NCBI RefSeq assembly: GCF_017742835.1
Contig: NZ_CP072392.1
Coordinates: forward strand, 3,929,695 to 3,993,694
Origin: Aquabacter sp. L1I39
Lineage (GTDB): Bacteria; Pseudomonadota; Alphaproteobacteria; Rhizobiales; Xanthobacteraceae
Direction: 5' to 3'
Length of the DNA: 64,000 nt
Both the position numbers and the translations under genes were made by a program. Positions 29,785-38,393 of the stretch are shown in pieces. The notes under the pieces are model-generated. The model was not told where the DNA came from. It saw nothing but the letters and a program-made list of their open reading frames with translations, and made no database searches. How positions within the stretch are numbered: the first letter of the stretch is position 1; the number at the start of each line of letters is the position of its first letter.

Positions 29785-30582
29785 TTATTTGACGCCCTCG
29801 GCCGCGGGCGCGCGCAGGATGCGGGCGGCATAGTCCTCGCTATAGAGGCGGTTCGGTAAGGCGGCGGCCGCCGGCTGCGTGCGCGCCAGGATCTCGTCGA
29901 TGCGCCCCGCCTCGGGCGTCGAAACCCAGGGCCGGCGGGCGGTGGTGCGGTCGTTCAGCCAGAAGCGGCCCCAGTCGAAGGTGGTTGCCACCAGTTCGCG
30001 GGCAAAGTCGGCGCCATATTCCAGCGTCCCCTCCAGCACCAGGTCGATATAGGACTGGACCAGAGGATGGTTCGCATCGGGATAGAGCGGAGGCGCGCTG
30101 GCGGCGGTGATGGATTTGGGCACATAGGCCCAGATCACCCCGTCCGGAGGCAGGCCCTGCCAGGAGACGCCCTCGATCACCTCGCGCGGCACCATGACCC
30201 GGTCATAGCCGCTCTCGCGCCGGTCGAAGCGCGGCAGGCTCTCCCCATCCACCGGGAAGACCACGCCATTGATGCTGCTCGGCGCCTCGCCGGGCGTCGC
30301 GGGCCGCAGCCCCAGCGCCGTGAAGCCGGAGGAGGACCGCGCCACCCAGGAGCGCACATAGCCGAAGGCCGGCGACACCCGCGCCGACACCGCATCAATG
30401 CGCCCGCGCCCGGTCGCCTCGCGGGAGGGGGTGTTGATGAGTGAGCCGTAGCCGAAGATGAAGTCCTTCGGCCCGTCCGCAGGCTTCCGGCCCCAGAAGC
30501 TCTCGGCGCGCGCCGGCCGAATGCCCGTCAGGGCGAGGCCAACGGTGGCGCCCAGCAGGGCGCGGCGTGTGAGGCAGGTCAT
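29785..30582 (-). CDS. Gamma-glutamylcyclotransferase-like protein with twin-arginine signal
   Basis: Encodes 265 residues. The N-terminus [20 protein letters not shown] with a following AxA (ARA) is a probable Tat signal. The mature part has the GGCT fold: [14 protein letters not shown] (substrate loop YGSL) and the acidic catalytic region [15 protein letters not shown]-like enzymes cyclise gamma-glutamyl compounds, but most are cytoplasmic, so an exported member is unusual. AGGAG precedes the ATG at 30582; the longer frame is rejected. Its substrate is unknown. It lies next to the Tat locus, which may be coincidence. Confidence 0.75.
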   Translation of the reverse strand: MTCLTRRALLGATVGLALTGIRPARAESFWGRKPADGPKDFIFGYGSLINTPSREATGRGRIDAVSARVSPAFGYVRSWVARSSSGFTALGLRPATPGEAPSSINGVVFPVDGESLPRFDRRESGYDRVMVPREVIEGVSWQGLPPDGVIWAYVPKSITAASAPPLYPDANHPLVQSYIDLVLEGTLEYGADFARELVATTFDWGRFWLNDRTTARRPWVSTPEAGRIDEILARTQPAAAALPNRLYSEDYAARILRAPAAEGVK

Positions 30583-30821
30583 GCTCTCTCCTGGCGGTGC
30601 GCCCCGCAGCGGCAGGCGCCTTCGCGACATTCGCGTTCAAAATGCCCCGCAACCGGCGTGTCCGGCAAGCGCCGGTGGGCCGACCCCGGAGCCGACTGTC
30701 CCGACGCCTGCGACATCTCGCCCGACCGGCAAGGGCGGATGCGCCAATGCTGCACTGCAACTCGCCCCTTGCCGGAAGCCGGTGCCTGTCCCATTCTGGC
30801 CACATGCTAGGGGGGATCCCA

Positions 30822-31862
30822 ATGAAATTGCCGCGTAACTTCTTCAAGCCGCTCGCCATCGGGGCGCCCGCGCCCTATCGCGAGCTTCCGGTGCGGCTGG
30901 AGCGCATGATTCATTTCGTGCCCCCGCACCTGGAGAAGCTGCGCGCCAAGGTGCCGGACCTCGCCAAGCAGGTGGACGTGGTGCTCGGCAATCTGGAAGA
31001 CGCCATCCCGATCGACGCCAAGGGCGCCGCCCGCGCCGGCTTCATCGAAATGGCCAAGAGCACGGATTTCGGCTCCACCGGCCTGTGGACGCGCATCAAT
31101 GCCTTGAACAGCCCTTGGGCGCTGGATGACGTGATCGACATCGTGGGCGCCATCGGCGCCAAGCTCGACGTCATCATGCTGCCCAAGGTGGATGGCCCCT
31201 GGGACATCGCCTATCTCGACCAGCTGCTGGCACAGCTGGAGGCCCGTCATTCGGTGGGCAAGCCCATCCTCATCCACGCCATCCTTGAGACCGCCGAGGG
31301 CGTGAAGAATGTGGAGGACATCGCCGCCGCCTCCCCGCGCATGCACGGCATGAGCCTGGGACCTGCGGACCTCGCCGCCTCCCGCGCCATGAAGACCACC
31401 CGCGTCGGCGGCGGGCATCCCGACTACATGGTTTTGGCCGATCCCGATGGGGACAAGCTCCGCACAGGCTTCCAGCAGGATCTTTGGCACTATACGGTCG
31501 GCAAGATGGTGGACGCCTGCGCCGCCAACGGCATCAAGCCCTTCTACGGGCCGTTCGGCGATTTCTCCGATTCCGCCGCCTGCGAGAGCCAGTTCCGCAA
31601 CGCCTTCCTTCAGGGCTGCGTGGGGGCCTGGTCGCTGCATCCGAGCCAGATCGAGATCGCCAAGCGCGTCTTCAGCCCCGATCCGGCGGAAGTGGCCTTC
31701 GCTCTCAAGATCCTGGAGGCCATGCCGGACGGCACGGGCGCGGTGATGATCGACGGCAAGATGCAGGACGATGCCACCTGGAAGCAGGCGAAAGTGATCG
31801 TCGACCTCGCGCGGATCGTAGCTGCCAAGGACGCCGAGCTCGCGAAGGTGTACGGTTTATGA
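30822..31862 (+). CDS. HpcH/HpaI-family CoA-ester lyase (malyl-CoA lyase-like)
   Basis: Encodes 346 residues of the HpcH/HpaI aldolase / citrate lyase beta TIM-barrel family. Active-site motifs are [11 protein letters not shown] (metal-binding acidic pair), [21 protein letters not shown] and [12 protein letters not shown] (Glu ligand), with [11 protein letters not shown] further on. Relatives cleave malyl-CoA, methylmalyl-CoA or citramalyl-CoA to an acyl-CoA and glyoxylate or pyruvate. The sequence differs at the N-terminus from the serine-cycle MclA as I remember it, so the exact substrate is open. It starts at ATG 30822; hspQ follows 42 bases after the stop. Confidence 0.75.
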   Translation: MKLPRNFFKPLAIGAPAPYRELPVRLERMIHFVPPHLEKLRAKVPDLAKQVDVVLGNLEDAIPIDAKGAARAGFIEMAKSTDFGSTGLWTRINALNSPWALDDVIDIVGAIGAKLDVIMLPKVDGPWDIAYLDQLLAQLEARHSVGKPILIHAILETAEGVKNVEDIAAASPRMHGMSLGPADLAASRAMKTTRVGGGHPDYMVLADPDGDKLRTGFQQDLWHYTVGKMVDACAANGIKPFYGPFGDFSDSAACESQFRNAFLQGCVGAWSLHPSQIEIAKRVFSPDPAEVAFALKILEAMPDGTGAVMIDGKMQDDATWKQAKVIVDLARIVAAKDAELAKVYGL

Positions 31863-31904
31863 ATGGCGGGACGTGAGTCCCGCCCAAGGTCAAGGAGGTG
31901 AGAC

Positions 31905-32345
31905 ATGCCGCAGGACGATAAGGCCCGGAGCACCGGCCGCTCCGCCGCGCGCATGGCCAAAGCCTCGTGGACGGGCGAGCCGGCCTTTGCGCCGGCGACG
32001 CCCGACGAACGGGATTGGGAAATGCGCCAGGCAAAGTTCAGGATCGGCGAGGTGGTGCGCCACAAGCACTTCCCCTTCCGGGGGGTGGTGTTCGACGTGG
32101 ACCCGGTCTTCGACAATACCGAGGAATGGTATCAGGCCATTCCCGAGGAGATCCGGCCGCACAAGGACCAGCCTTTCTATCATCTGCTGGCCGAGAATGC
32201 GGACAGCGAGTATGTGGCCTATGTGTCCGAGCAGAATCTGGAGCGGGACACCTCCGACGAGCCGGTGCGGCACCCCAAGGTGGCGGAAGCCCTGAGCGAG
32301 GATGGCGAGGGCGGCTGGCGCATGCGGCGCGACATGCTGAACTGA
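31905..32345 (+). CDS. hspQ: Heat shock protein HspQ
   Basis: Encodes 146 residues. The HspQ/YccV domain starts near residue 44 (KFRIGEVVRHKHFPFRGVVFD) and includes DNTEEWYQAIP and QPFYHLLAEN. HspQ is a small heat-induced protein that in Enterobacteria is a Lon substrate and specificity enhancer. A 43-residue charged N-terminal extension precedes the domain; a very strong AGGAGGTG before ATG 31905 supports this start. Many alphaproteobacterial copies are similarly extended. A strong terminator follows. Confidence 0.9.
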   Translation: MPQDDKARSTGRSAARMAKASWTGEPAFAPATPDERDWEMRQAKFRIGEVVRHKHFPFRGVVFDVDPVFDNTEEWYQAIPEEIRPHKDQPFYHLLAENADSEYVAYVSEQNLERDTSDEPVRHPKVAEALSEDGEGGWRMRRDMLN

Positions 32346-32369
32346 GCGGCCGCGCGTTTGATGACGAGG

Positions 32370-32394
32370 AAGGCGCCCCGCGGGCGCCTTTTTT
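32370..32394 (+). terminator. Rho-independent terminator after hspQ
   Basis: Stem AGGCGCCC (32371-32378) and GGGCGCCT (32382-32389), a 3-base loop and a run of six T ending at 32394. It is the clearest intrinsic terminator in the window. Confidence 0.92.
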
Positions 32395-32566
32395 CATGGT
32401 TCCAACGGCGACGGAGCTGCGGCGGCTCACACTTTTCTTCAAGACGTCACGTCAAGTATCTGAATTTTTGCGGCTTTTCTCGGCGCGCCCTGCCCCTCTG
32501 TACTTCCCGCCCGTTCCATCCCACCTTGAGCTTCTCTGAAGCTCGGTTCCGTCTCCCTGTACCCCC

Positions 32567-33493
32567 ATGCACGATCGCGCCCTCAAATACCTCCTGGCGG
32601 TGGTGCGCACCGGCTCCGTTCGGGCGGCGGCAGACGTGCTGAACGTGGCTGCATCGGCGGTGAGCCGGCAGATCATCGACCTGGAAATCGAGGTGGGCCA
32701 GCCCCTTCTGGAGCGCCTGCCGCGCGGCGTTGTGCCCACCGAGGCCGGCCGGATCATGGCCGAGCATGCCCAGCGGGAGGCGGACGAGCGCGCCCTGCTG
32801 GAAGATCGGCTGCGGCGATTGAGGGGCGTTGAGCAAGGCACGGTTCGGCTGTGCTGTGGCGGCGGCTTCCTGGTGGATTTCATGGAGCAGGGCCTTGCCC
32901 GTTTCGCTCAGACCTATGGCGGGGTGAGCTTCAAGGTGACGCTCAGCACCACGGATGGGATTTTGGCCGCCATCGCCCAGGGCGATGCGGATATCGGCAT
33001 GGCCTATAATCCGCCCGCCCATGCCGACGTGCGCAGCGTGGTGACCGCCCGCCAGCCGCTGCTGGCGGTGGTGCCGCAGGATCATCCCCTCAAGGGCAGC
33101 GCCGGGCCGGTGCCGCTCAGCACCTTCGCGGCGGAGCCTGCCGCCCTCTTCCCGCCGGACCATGGCATCCGCCAGATGCTGGGCCGCGTTGAGGCGGACA
33201 ACGGCTTCCGGCTCATCAGCCGGCTGGAGACCACCTCGTTCGAGCTGCACCGGCGCTTCATCGCCAGCGGGCTGGGGGTCGGCTTCCTGCCGCGCTTCGT
33301 GGTGGAGGAGGACGTGAAGGCCGGTGCCATGCGGCTCGTCACGTTGCGCGATCCGCTGTTGGCCGAGGCGCGCACCCATCTCCTTCTGCGCGCGGGCCGC
33401 CGCCTGCCGGAGGCCGCCCGGCGCCTGATCAACCATCTTGCGGAACACATGATTGCGTTTCGGGGGCCTGACCTGACCCGGGAGTGTTGCTGA
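32567..33493 (+). CDS. LysR-family transcriptional regulator
   Basis: Encodes 308 residues. The N-terminal helix-turn-helix is MHDRALKYLLAVVRTGSV..AAADVLNVAASAVSRQI; the periplasmic-binding-type effector domain starts near residue 90 (GTVRLCCGGGFLVDFM). It is co-directional with the 3-hydroxyacid dehydrogenase/aldehyde dehydrogenase/DUF3100 genes 88 bases downstream, which it may control, although LysR genes more often face their targets. The last residues (RECC) are unusual but carry no clear meaning. Confidence 0.88.
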   Translation: MHDRALKYLLAVVRTGSVRAAADVLNVAASAVSRQIIDLEIEVGQPLLERLPRGVVPTEAGRIMAEHAQREADERALLEDRLRRLRGVEQGTVRLCCGGGFLVDFMEQGLARFAQTYGGVSFKVTLSTTDGILAAIAQGDADIGMAYNPPAHADVRSVVTARQPLLAVVPQDHPLKGSAGPVPLSTFAAEPAALFPPDHGIRQMLGRVEADNGFRLISRLETTSFELHRRFIASGLGVGFLPRFVVEEDVKAGAMRLVTLRDPLLAEARTHLLLRAGRRLPEAARRLINHLAEHMIAFRGPDLTRECC

Positions 33494-33581
33494 AATCCGC
33501 ACAGGGAGTGCGAAAAGTCATTCTTGTTGCAACGCTTATTTCCTGGGATCCGTCGAAAAGGGCAAACGACGGACCTTCTCA

Positions 33582-34463
33582 ATGCGCATGGAACAGATCG
33601 GGGTCATCGGCCTCGGCAATATGGGCCTCGGCATGGCGGCCACACTGGCGGCCAAGGGCTTCACGGTCACCGGCTTCGACATCAACGAGACCCGCCGCGC
33701 GCCCGCCGAGGCGGCCGGCATCCGCTTCACCACGACCCTTGCCGACATCCTCTCCTCCGCCGACGCCATCGTCTGCTCGCTGCCTCTGGCCCGCGATGTG
33801 GAGCAGGTGCTCACCACCGATGGCGACCTTCTGGAGCGCCGCGACCGCAAGGTGGTGGTCATCGACACCTCCACCTCCGATCCCGCCACCACCCGCCGTC
33901 TTGCGGCCCGCCTCGGTGCCGCCGGCCATGCGCTCCTCGACGCTCCCGTGAGCGGTGGCCCCTCCGGCGCGGCGCAGGGCACCCTCACCATGATGGTGGG
34001 CGGCGCGGCTGAGGATTTTGCGCTGGCCGAGCCGGTGCTCTCCGCTCTGTCTGCCAAGGCCATCCATGTGGGCCCCTCGGGCGCGGGCAATGTGGCCAAG
34101 CTCGTCAACAACATGCTGGTTGCCGCCCATCTGGTGGCCATGGGCGAGGCCATGCGCCTGTCCGAGGCTGCCGGCCTGTCCGCCCAGGAAGCCATTGCGG
34201 TGGTGAATACCGCCAGCGGCCGCAGCGCCGTGAGCGAAGTGATGGTCCCCCGCTGGGTGCTGCCCAACACGTTCGACAGCGGCTTTTCCGCCGGCCTCAT
34301 GCGCAAGGACGTGCGCCTCGCCCTTGAGCTGGCTGCCGAGACCGGCGTGAGCCTGCCCTTGTGTGCCCATGCGGGCGAAATCTGGGGCGCCACCCGCACC
34401 TCCATTCCCGACACCGCCGACTTCACCCGCATGGCCGATTATCGCGCCAAGGATGCCGCCTGA
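33582..34463 (+). CDS. NAD(P)-dependent beta-hydroxyacid dehydrogenase (3-HIBADH family)
   Basis: Encodes 293 residues. The Rossmann motif IGVIGLGNMGLGMA is followed by the substrate loop DAPVSGGPSGAAQGTLTMMVGG (residues about 125-146) and the catalytic lysine in GNVAKLVNNML. The family includes 3-hydroxyisobutyrate dehydrogenase, tartronate semialdehyde reductase and 6-phosphogluconate dehydrogenase relatives; the substrate cannot be read from sequence. The stop shares its final A with the ATG of the next gene (TGATG), so the product probably works with that aldehyde dehydrogenase, as in (methyl)malonate semialdehyde routes. Confidence 0.88.
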   Translation: MRMEQIGVIGLGNMGLGMAATLAAKGFTVTGFDINETRRAPAEAAGIRFTTTLADILSSADAIVCSLPLARDVEQVLTTDGDLLERRDRKVVVIDTSTSDPATTRRLAARLGAAGHALLDAPVSGGPSGAAQGTLTMMVGGAAEDFALAEPVLSALSAKAIHVGPSGAGNVAKLVNNMLVAAHLVAMGEAMRLSEAAGLSAQEAIAVVNTASGRSAVSEVMVPRWVLPNTFDSGFSAGLMRKDVRLALELAAETGVSLPLCAHAGEIWGATRTSIPDTADFTRMADYRAKDAA

Positions 34464-36001
34464 TGCTTGAGGTTCACCATTCCGAAGGGGCGCGCCGCGC
34501 CCTCGCCATCCTCGCCGGGTTCCTCCCCGAGGGGCGCATCGGCTCCGTGGTGGCGGGCGAGGTGCTCGCCGGCACCGGCGCCGCCCTCGACCTGACCAAC
34601 CCGGCCGATGGCCGCGTCTTCGCCAGCTTCGCCGATGCCGGGGCCCCGGTGGTTGACGCCGCCATGGACGCCGCCCGCAAGGGCCAGGCCGCCTGGTGGG
34701 GCATGACCGCCGCCGCGCGCGGCCGGGCCATGTGGGAGATTGCCCGCCTCGTGCGCCAGAATGCCGAGGCGCTGGCAGAGCTTGAGACGCTCTCCGCCGG
34801 CAAGCCCATCCGCGACACCCGCGGCGAGGTGGCCAAGGTGGCGGAGATGTTCGAATATTATGCCGGCTGGTGCGACAAGCTCCACGGCGAGGTCATTCCC
34901 GTCCCCACCTCGCACCTGAATTACACCCGCGCCGAGCCCTTCGGCACGGTGGTGCAGATCACCCCCTGGAACGCGCCCATCTTCACCGCCGGCTGGCAGA
35001 TCGCCCCCGCCATCTGCGCCGGCAATGCGGTGGTGCTGAAGCCCTCCGAGCTGACCCCCCTCACCTCTCTGGTTTTGGGCATGCTGTGCGCCCGCGCCGA
35101 GGGCGTTCCGGCCGGCCTCGTCAATGTGCTAGCCGGCGCCGGCCCCACCACGGGCGCCGCTGCCGTCGCCCATTCGGATACCCGCCTCGTGGTGTTCGTG
35201 GGCTCGGCCGAGGCGGGGGCGCAGATCGCCGCCGCCGCCGCGCGGGCCATCGTGCCCTCGGTGCTGGAGCTGGGCGGCAAGTCGGCCAATATCGTGTTTC
35301 CCGATGCCGACCTCTCCCGCGCTATCCTGGGCGCGCAAGCGGCCATTTTCGGCGGCGCCGGCCAGAGCTGCGTCGCCGGCTCGCGCCTCCTGGTGCACGC
35401 CTCCATCCATGGCGAGTTCGTCGGGCGGCTCGCCGCCGCCGCCAAGCGCATCCCGACCGGCCTTCCCACCGATCCGGCCACCCAGATCGGCCCCATCAAC
35501 AACCGCCGACAGCTGGACAAGATCTCAGGCATGGTGGACGCGGCAGTGGCGGCCGGCGGCCATCTGGCGGCGGGCGGGGCTTGCCCGGATGAGCTGAAGG
35601 CGACGGGGGGCTTCTTCTACGCCCCCACCATCGTCGACGGCGTCACCCCGGAAGCGGCCATCGCCCGCGAGGAAGTGTTCGGCCCGGTGCTCACCGTGCT
35701 GCCCTTCGCGGACGAGGCGGAGGCCATCGCGCTCGCCAATGCGACGCCCTATGGCCTTGCCGGCGCGGTGTGGACGCAGGATGTGGGCCGCGCCCACCGG
35801 GTGGCCGCGCAGGTGCGCGCCGGCACCTTCTGGGTCAATGGCTACAAGACCATCAACGTCGCCTCTCCCTTTGGCGGCTTCGGCCGCTCGGGTTTCGGCC
35901 GCTCGTCCGGCCGCGAGGCGCTCATAGCCTACACCCAGACCAAGAGCGTGTGGGTGGAGACCGCCGAAAAGCCCGGCGTCGCATTCGGATACGTGGGCTG
36001 A
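34463..36001 (+). CDS. NAD(P)-dependent aldehyde dehydrogenase (first copy)
   Basis: Encodes 512 residues. Motifs are ITPWNAPIFTAGWQIAPAI, VLELGGKSANIVF (general base Glu), FGGAGQSCVAGSRLL (nucleophile Cys), EEVFGPVLTV and PFGGFGRSGFGR. It oxidises an aldehyde to an acid; the substrate is unknown. A 25-residue N-terminal extension (MLEVHHSEGARRALAILAGF) precedes the usual start. It is coupled to the hydroxyacid dehydrogenase. It shares the fold with the copy at 42430 but the two are clearly different proteins. Confidence 0.88.
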   Translation: MLEVHHSEGARRALAILAGFLPEGRIGSVVAGEVLAGTGAALDLTNPADGRVFASFADAGAPVVDAAMDAARKGQAAWWGMTAAARGRAMWEIARLVRQNAEALAELETLSAGKPIRDTRGEVAKVAEMFEYYAGWCDKLHGEVIPVPTSHLNYTRAEPFGTVVQITPWNAPIFTAGWQIAPAICAGNAVVLKPSELTPLTSLVLGMLCARAEGVPAGLVNVLAGAGPTTGAAAVAHSDTRLVVFVGSAEAGAQIAAAAARAIVPSVLELGGKSANIVFPDADLSRAILGAQAAIFGGAGQSCVAGSRLLVHASIHGEFVGRLAAAAKRIPTGLPTDPATQIGPINNRRQLDKISGMVDAAVAAGGHLAAGGACPDELKATGGFFYAPTIVDGVTPEAAIAREEVFGPVLTVLPFADEAEAIALANATPYGLAGAVWTQDVGRAHRVAAQVRAGTFWVNGYKTINVASPFGGFGRSGFGRSSGREALIAYTQTKSVWVETAEKPGVAFGYVG

Positions 36002-36088
36002 CGCCGGTACGCCTTGCAAAAACGGCCCCGGAGAGCACCGGGGCTTCGCCTTCCAGCATGGACACTCGATCTTCAGGGGAGCAGCATC

Positions 36089-37471
36089 ATGAGCGGAGCA
36101 TCGGTTGAGGCACGAAACGTGTCGCCACCAGGACTGGCATTGGATGACATGGAGGCGCCTTCGGGCCTGAGCGGGCGGGTGCGCCTGTTCCTGTTCGCCC
36201 TGGCGGCGGTGCTGATCGCCGAGGGCATCGGCAATGTCACCATCCCGCTCGGCTCCAGCAAGATCGTGCTGCTGCCCCTGCTCTGGGCGTTGCTGGCGGG
36301 TGCCACGATCGGACTCGCGGCGCCCCGCCTGCCGGGCGTGCTGAAGGTGTCGCTGGCCGAGCAGCGCCTCGCCTCGGCCTTCCTCCAGCCGGCCCTTCTC
36401 ATCTTCATCGCCAAGCTCGGCCTGCTGGTGGGCGGGTCGATCCCCAAGATCATGTCCGCCGGCTGGTCGCTGGTGTTCCAGGAATTCGGCCACTTCTTCG
36501 GCACCATGGTGTTCGGCCTGCCGGTGGCGCTCCTTCTGGGCATCAAGCGGGAAGCCATCGGCGCCACCTTCTCGGTGGGCCGCGAGCCGAGCCTGGCCAT
36601 CATCGGCGAGCGCTTTGGCATGGACAGCCCGGAAGGGCGCGGCGTGCTGGCGGAATACATCACCGGCACCGTGTTCGGCGCGGTCTTCATCGCCATCCTG
36701 GCGAGCCTGGTGGCGAGCCTGAACATCTTCAATCCGCTGGCGCTCGCCATGGGCGCGGGGGTGGGCTCCGGCAGCATGATGGCCGCGGCGGCGGGCGCCA
36801 TCGCTGCCCAGCAGACCCCGGAAATGGCCAAGGACGTCGCCACTTTCGCGGCGGCCAGCAACCTCATCACCACCACCATCGGCACCTATTTCACCCTGTT
36901 CCTGTCGCTGCCCTTCACCATCTGGGCCTATGGCAAGCTGGAGCCCATCCTCGGCCGCTGCCGTGGCGCGGCCCCGGCGCAGGGCACGGTCGAGGCCCCC
37001 ACGGAGGCGCCCCACAGCGAGGTGCGCCTGGGCATTCTCGCCATCCTGGCGGGCTGGGTGCTGATCGGCGCCTATGGGCTCATCGGCAACTGGATTACCT
37101 ACAAGACGCCCGTGGACGGCCAGGTGATCGCCGGTATGGCGATCATTCTCGGCGCGGTGCTGGCGGGTTGGGGGCTTTATCTGGCCACCGCCCGCAAGCT
37201 GCCGGCGGTGGTGTGGGTGTCGATGATCGGCATGGCGCTGACCTATCCGGCCAATCCGTTCGCGGCCGACATTGCGGCGGTCACCGGCAAGATCAACTTC
37301 CTGGCGCTGGCCACACCCATCCTCGCCTTTGCGGGCCTGTCCATTGCCAAGGACGTGCCGCTGTTCCGGCGCCTGGGCTGGCGGATCGTGGTGGTCTCGC
37401 TGATGGCCAATGCGGGCACCTTCCTCGGCGCCGCCCTCATCGCCCAGTTCTTCATGCACAAGCCGATCTGA
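36089..37471 (+). CDS. DUF3100 integral membrane protein (probable transporter)
   Basis: Encodes 460 residues with about 10-12 hydrophobic segments, beginning near residue 30 (VRLFLFALAAVLIAEGIG). I recognise it as DUF3100-like: IPLGSSKIVLLPLLWALL, SVGREPSLAIIGERFGMDSPEGRG and GSGSMMAAAAGAIAAQQ. No function is assigned to the family to my knowledge; the glycine-rich GAGVGSGSMMA stretch resembles substrate loops of secondary carriers. AGGGGA lies before ATG 36089. Its position after two dehydrogenases suggests uptake or export of their substrate. A bidirectional terminator follows. Confidence 0.7.
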   Translation: MSGASVEARNVSPPGLALDDMEAPSGLSGRVRLFLFALAAVLIAEGIGNVTIPLGSSKIVLLPLLWALLAGATIGLAAPRLPGVLKVSLAEQRLASAFLQPALLIFIAKLGLLVGGSIPKIMSAGWSLVFQEFGHFFGTMVFGLPVALLLGIKREAIGATFSVGREPSLAIIGERFGMDSPEGRGVLAEYITGTVFGAVFIAILASLVASLNIFNPLALAMGAGVGSGSMMAAAAGAIAAQQTPEMAKDVATFAAASNLITTTIGTYFTLFLSLPFTIWAYGKLEPILGRCRGAAPAQGTVEAPTEAPHSEVRLGILAILAGWVLIGAYGLIGNWITYKTPVDGQVIAGMAIILGAVLAGWGLYLATARKLPAVVWVSMIGMALTYPANPFAADIAAVTGKINFLALATPILAFAGLSIAKDVPLFRRLGWRIVVVSLMANAGTFLGAALIAQFFMHKPI

Positions 37472-37492
37472 ACCCATCGGCCCGCGAAATGG

Positions 37493-37520
37493 AAAAGGCC
37501 CGCCGCGCGCGGGCCTTTTT
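37493..37520. terminator. Bidirectional intrinsic terminator
   Basis: AAAAGGCCCGC (37493-37503), a 5-base loop, then GCGGGCC with five T (37509-37520). The A run on one side and the T run on the other serve both the DUF3100 gene and the convergent gntR. Confidence 0.9.
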
Positions 37521-37529
37521 GCGTTTGGC

Positions 37530-38219
37530 CTACTCCGCCTCGTCCTGCGCCCGCAGCAGGCGCTGGGCGATGGCGGAGGCGCTCATCACATGCTGGAGGG
37601 CGGCGGCATTGGCGCCCTCCCCGTCCCCCGCCTTGATGGCCTCCACGATGCGCTGCATCTGGATCGGCCCGTCCGTGTCGCGCCCGTCCGTCTTGATGGT
37701 CATGGACCGCAGATGGTTGATGCGGACCGTCAGCGAGGAGACGATGCCCCAGGCGATCTCCTTTTCCGCATGATGGAAGAGGGTGCGGTAGAATTCCGTG
37801 GTGGCCGCGAGCACGCCGGGCATGTCGCGCCCCGCATAGCCGGCCTGGATGCCGGCGAGGCAGGCTTCCAGCGCGGCGATCATCGCCGGATTGCGCCGCT
37901 CGGCGCAGGCGCGGGCGGCGATGCCTTCCAGCACGCCCCTTATCTCATAGATCTGCAAAGCGTCCGCCGCCGTGGTGCGCGCCACGATGGGCCCGCGCGC
38001 CTGGAGGGTGGCCACCAGCCCCTCGGTCTCCAGATGACGCAGCACCTCGCGCACGATGGTGCGGCTGACCCCCAATTGCTCGCACAGGTCCCGCTCGACC
38101 AGGCGCTCGCCGGGCTTGAAGCGCTGGGCGTAAATGGCCTCGCGCATCTTATCCAGCGTCAGCTCCCGAAGGGTCTTGGCCGGGCGGTCCACCCGCAGGG
38201 GTTCGAGCGCAGCGTTCAT
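37530..38219 (-). CDS. GntR-family regulator (FadR/FCD subfamily)
   Basis: Encodes 229 residues. N-terminal winged helix: LTLDKMREAIYAQRFKPGERL, ERDLCEQLGVSRTIVREVLRHLETEGL (residues about 43-69). The C-terminal FCD all-helical effector domain has YEIRGVLEGIAARACAERR and HH in FHHAEKE, FCD-type metal or ligand positions. It is divergent from the ABC importer at 38394. TGGCATGCCA, found before both that importer and the operon at 40981, is a good candidate operator. The ligand is probably an organic acid, by analogy with FCD regulators. Confidence 0.9.
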   Translation of the reverse strand: MNAALEPLRVDRPAKTLRELTLDKMREAIYAQRFKPGERLVERDLCEQLGVSRTIVREVLRHLETEGLVATLQARGPIVARTTAADALQIYEIRGVLEGIAARACAERRNPAMIAALEACLAGIQAGYAGRDMPGVLAATTEFYRTLFHHAEKEIAWGIVSSLTVRINHLRSMTIKTDGRDTDGPIQMQRIVEAIKAGDGEGANAAALQHVMSASAIAQRLLRAQDEAE

Positions 38220-38345
38220 GGGTTCAAGATCCTGTTTCCCGACACCTGCCGCACGCGGGCGGATTCTTCAATCCGTACGGTCCGCGCGGGATCGCACCTC
38301 AAGAAAATCACCCGCCGCGCAAAAGGGTCGTTGTCGCTCCAATTT

Positions 38346-38370
38346 TGGCATGCCATATTACGGCACGCCA
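38346..38370 (+). promoter_or_regulatory. Candidate GntR operator upstream of the ABC importer
   Basis: Palindrome TGGCATGCCA at 38346-38355, followed by a near copy CGGCACGCCA at 38361-38370, 15 bases on, both trailed by TA-rich bases. They lie between the divergent gntR and the importer gene, 24 bases before the importer start. Confidence 0.65.
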
Positions 38371-38393
38371 TAAATATTCCAGCGGGCGACACA

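Noticed and set aside
26622..29831. Very long minus-strand open frame opposite tatC, serS and surE
   Set aside because: It is antisense to three conserved genes, so its openness is a codon-bias artefact.
35525..37477. Minus-strand frame opposite the DUF3100 gene
   Set aside because: Low-complexity shadow without recognisable domains.
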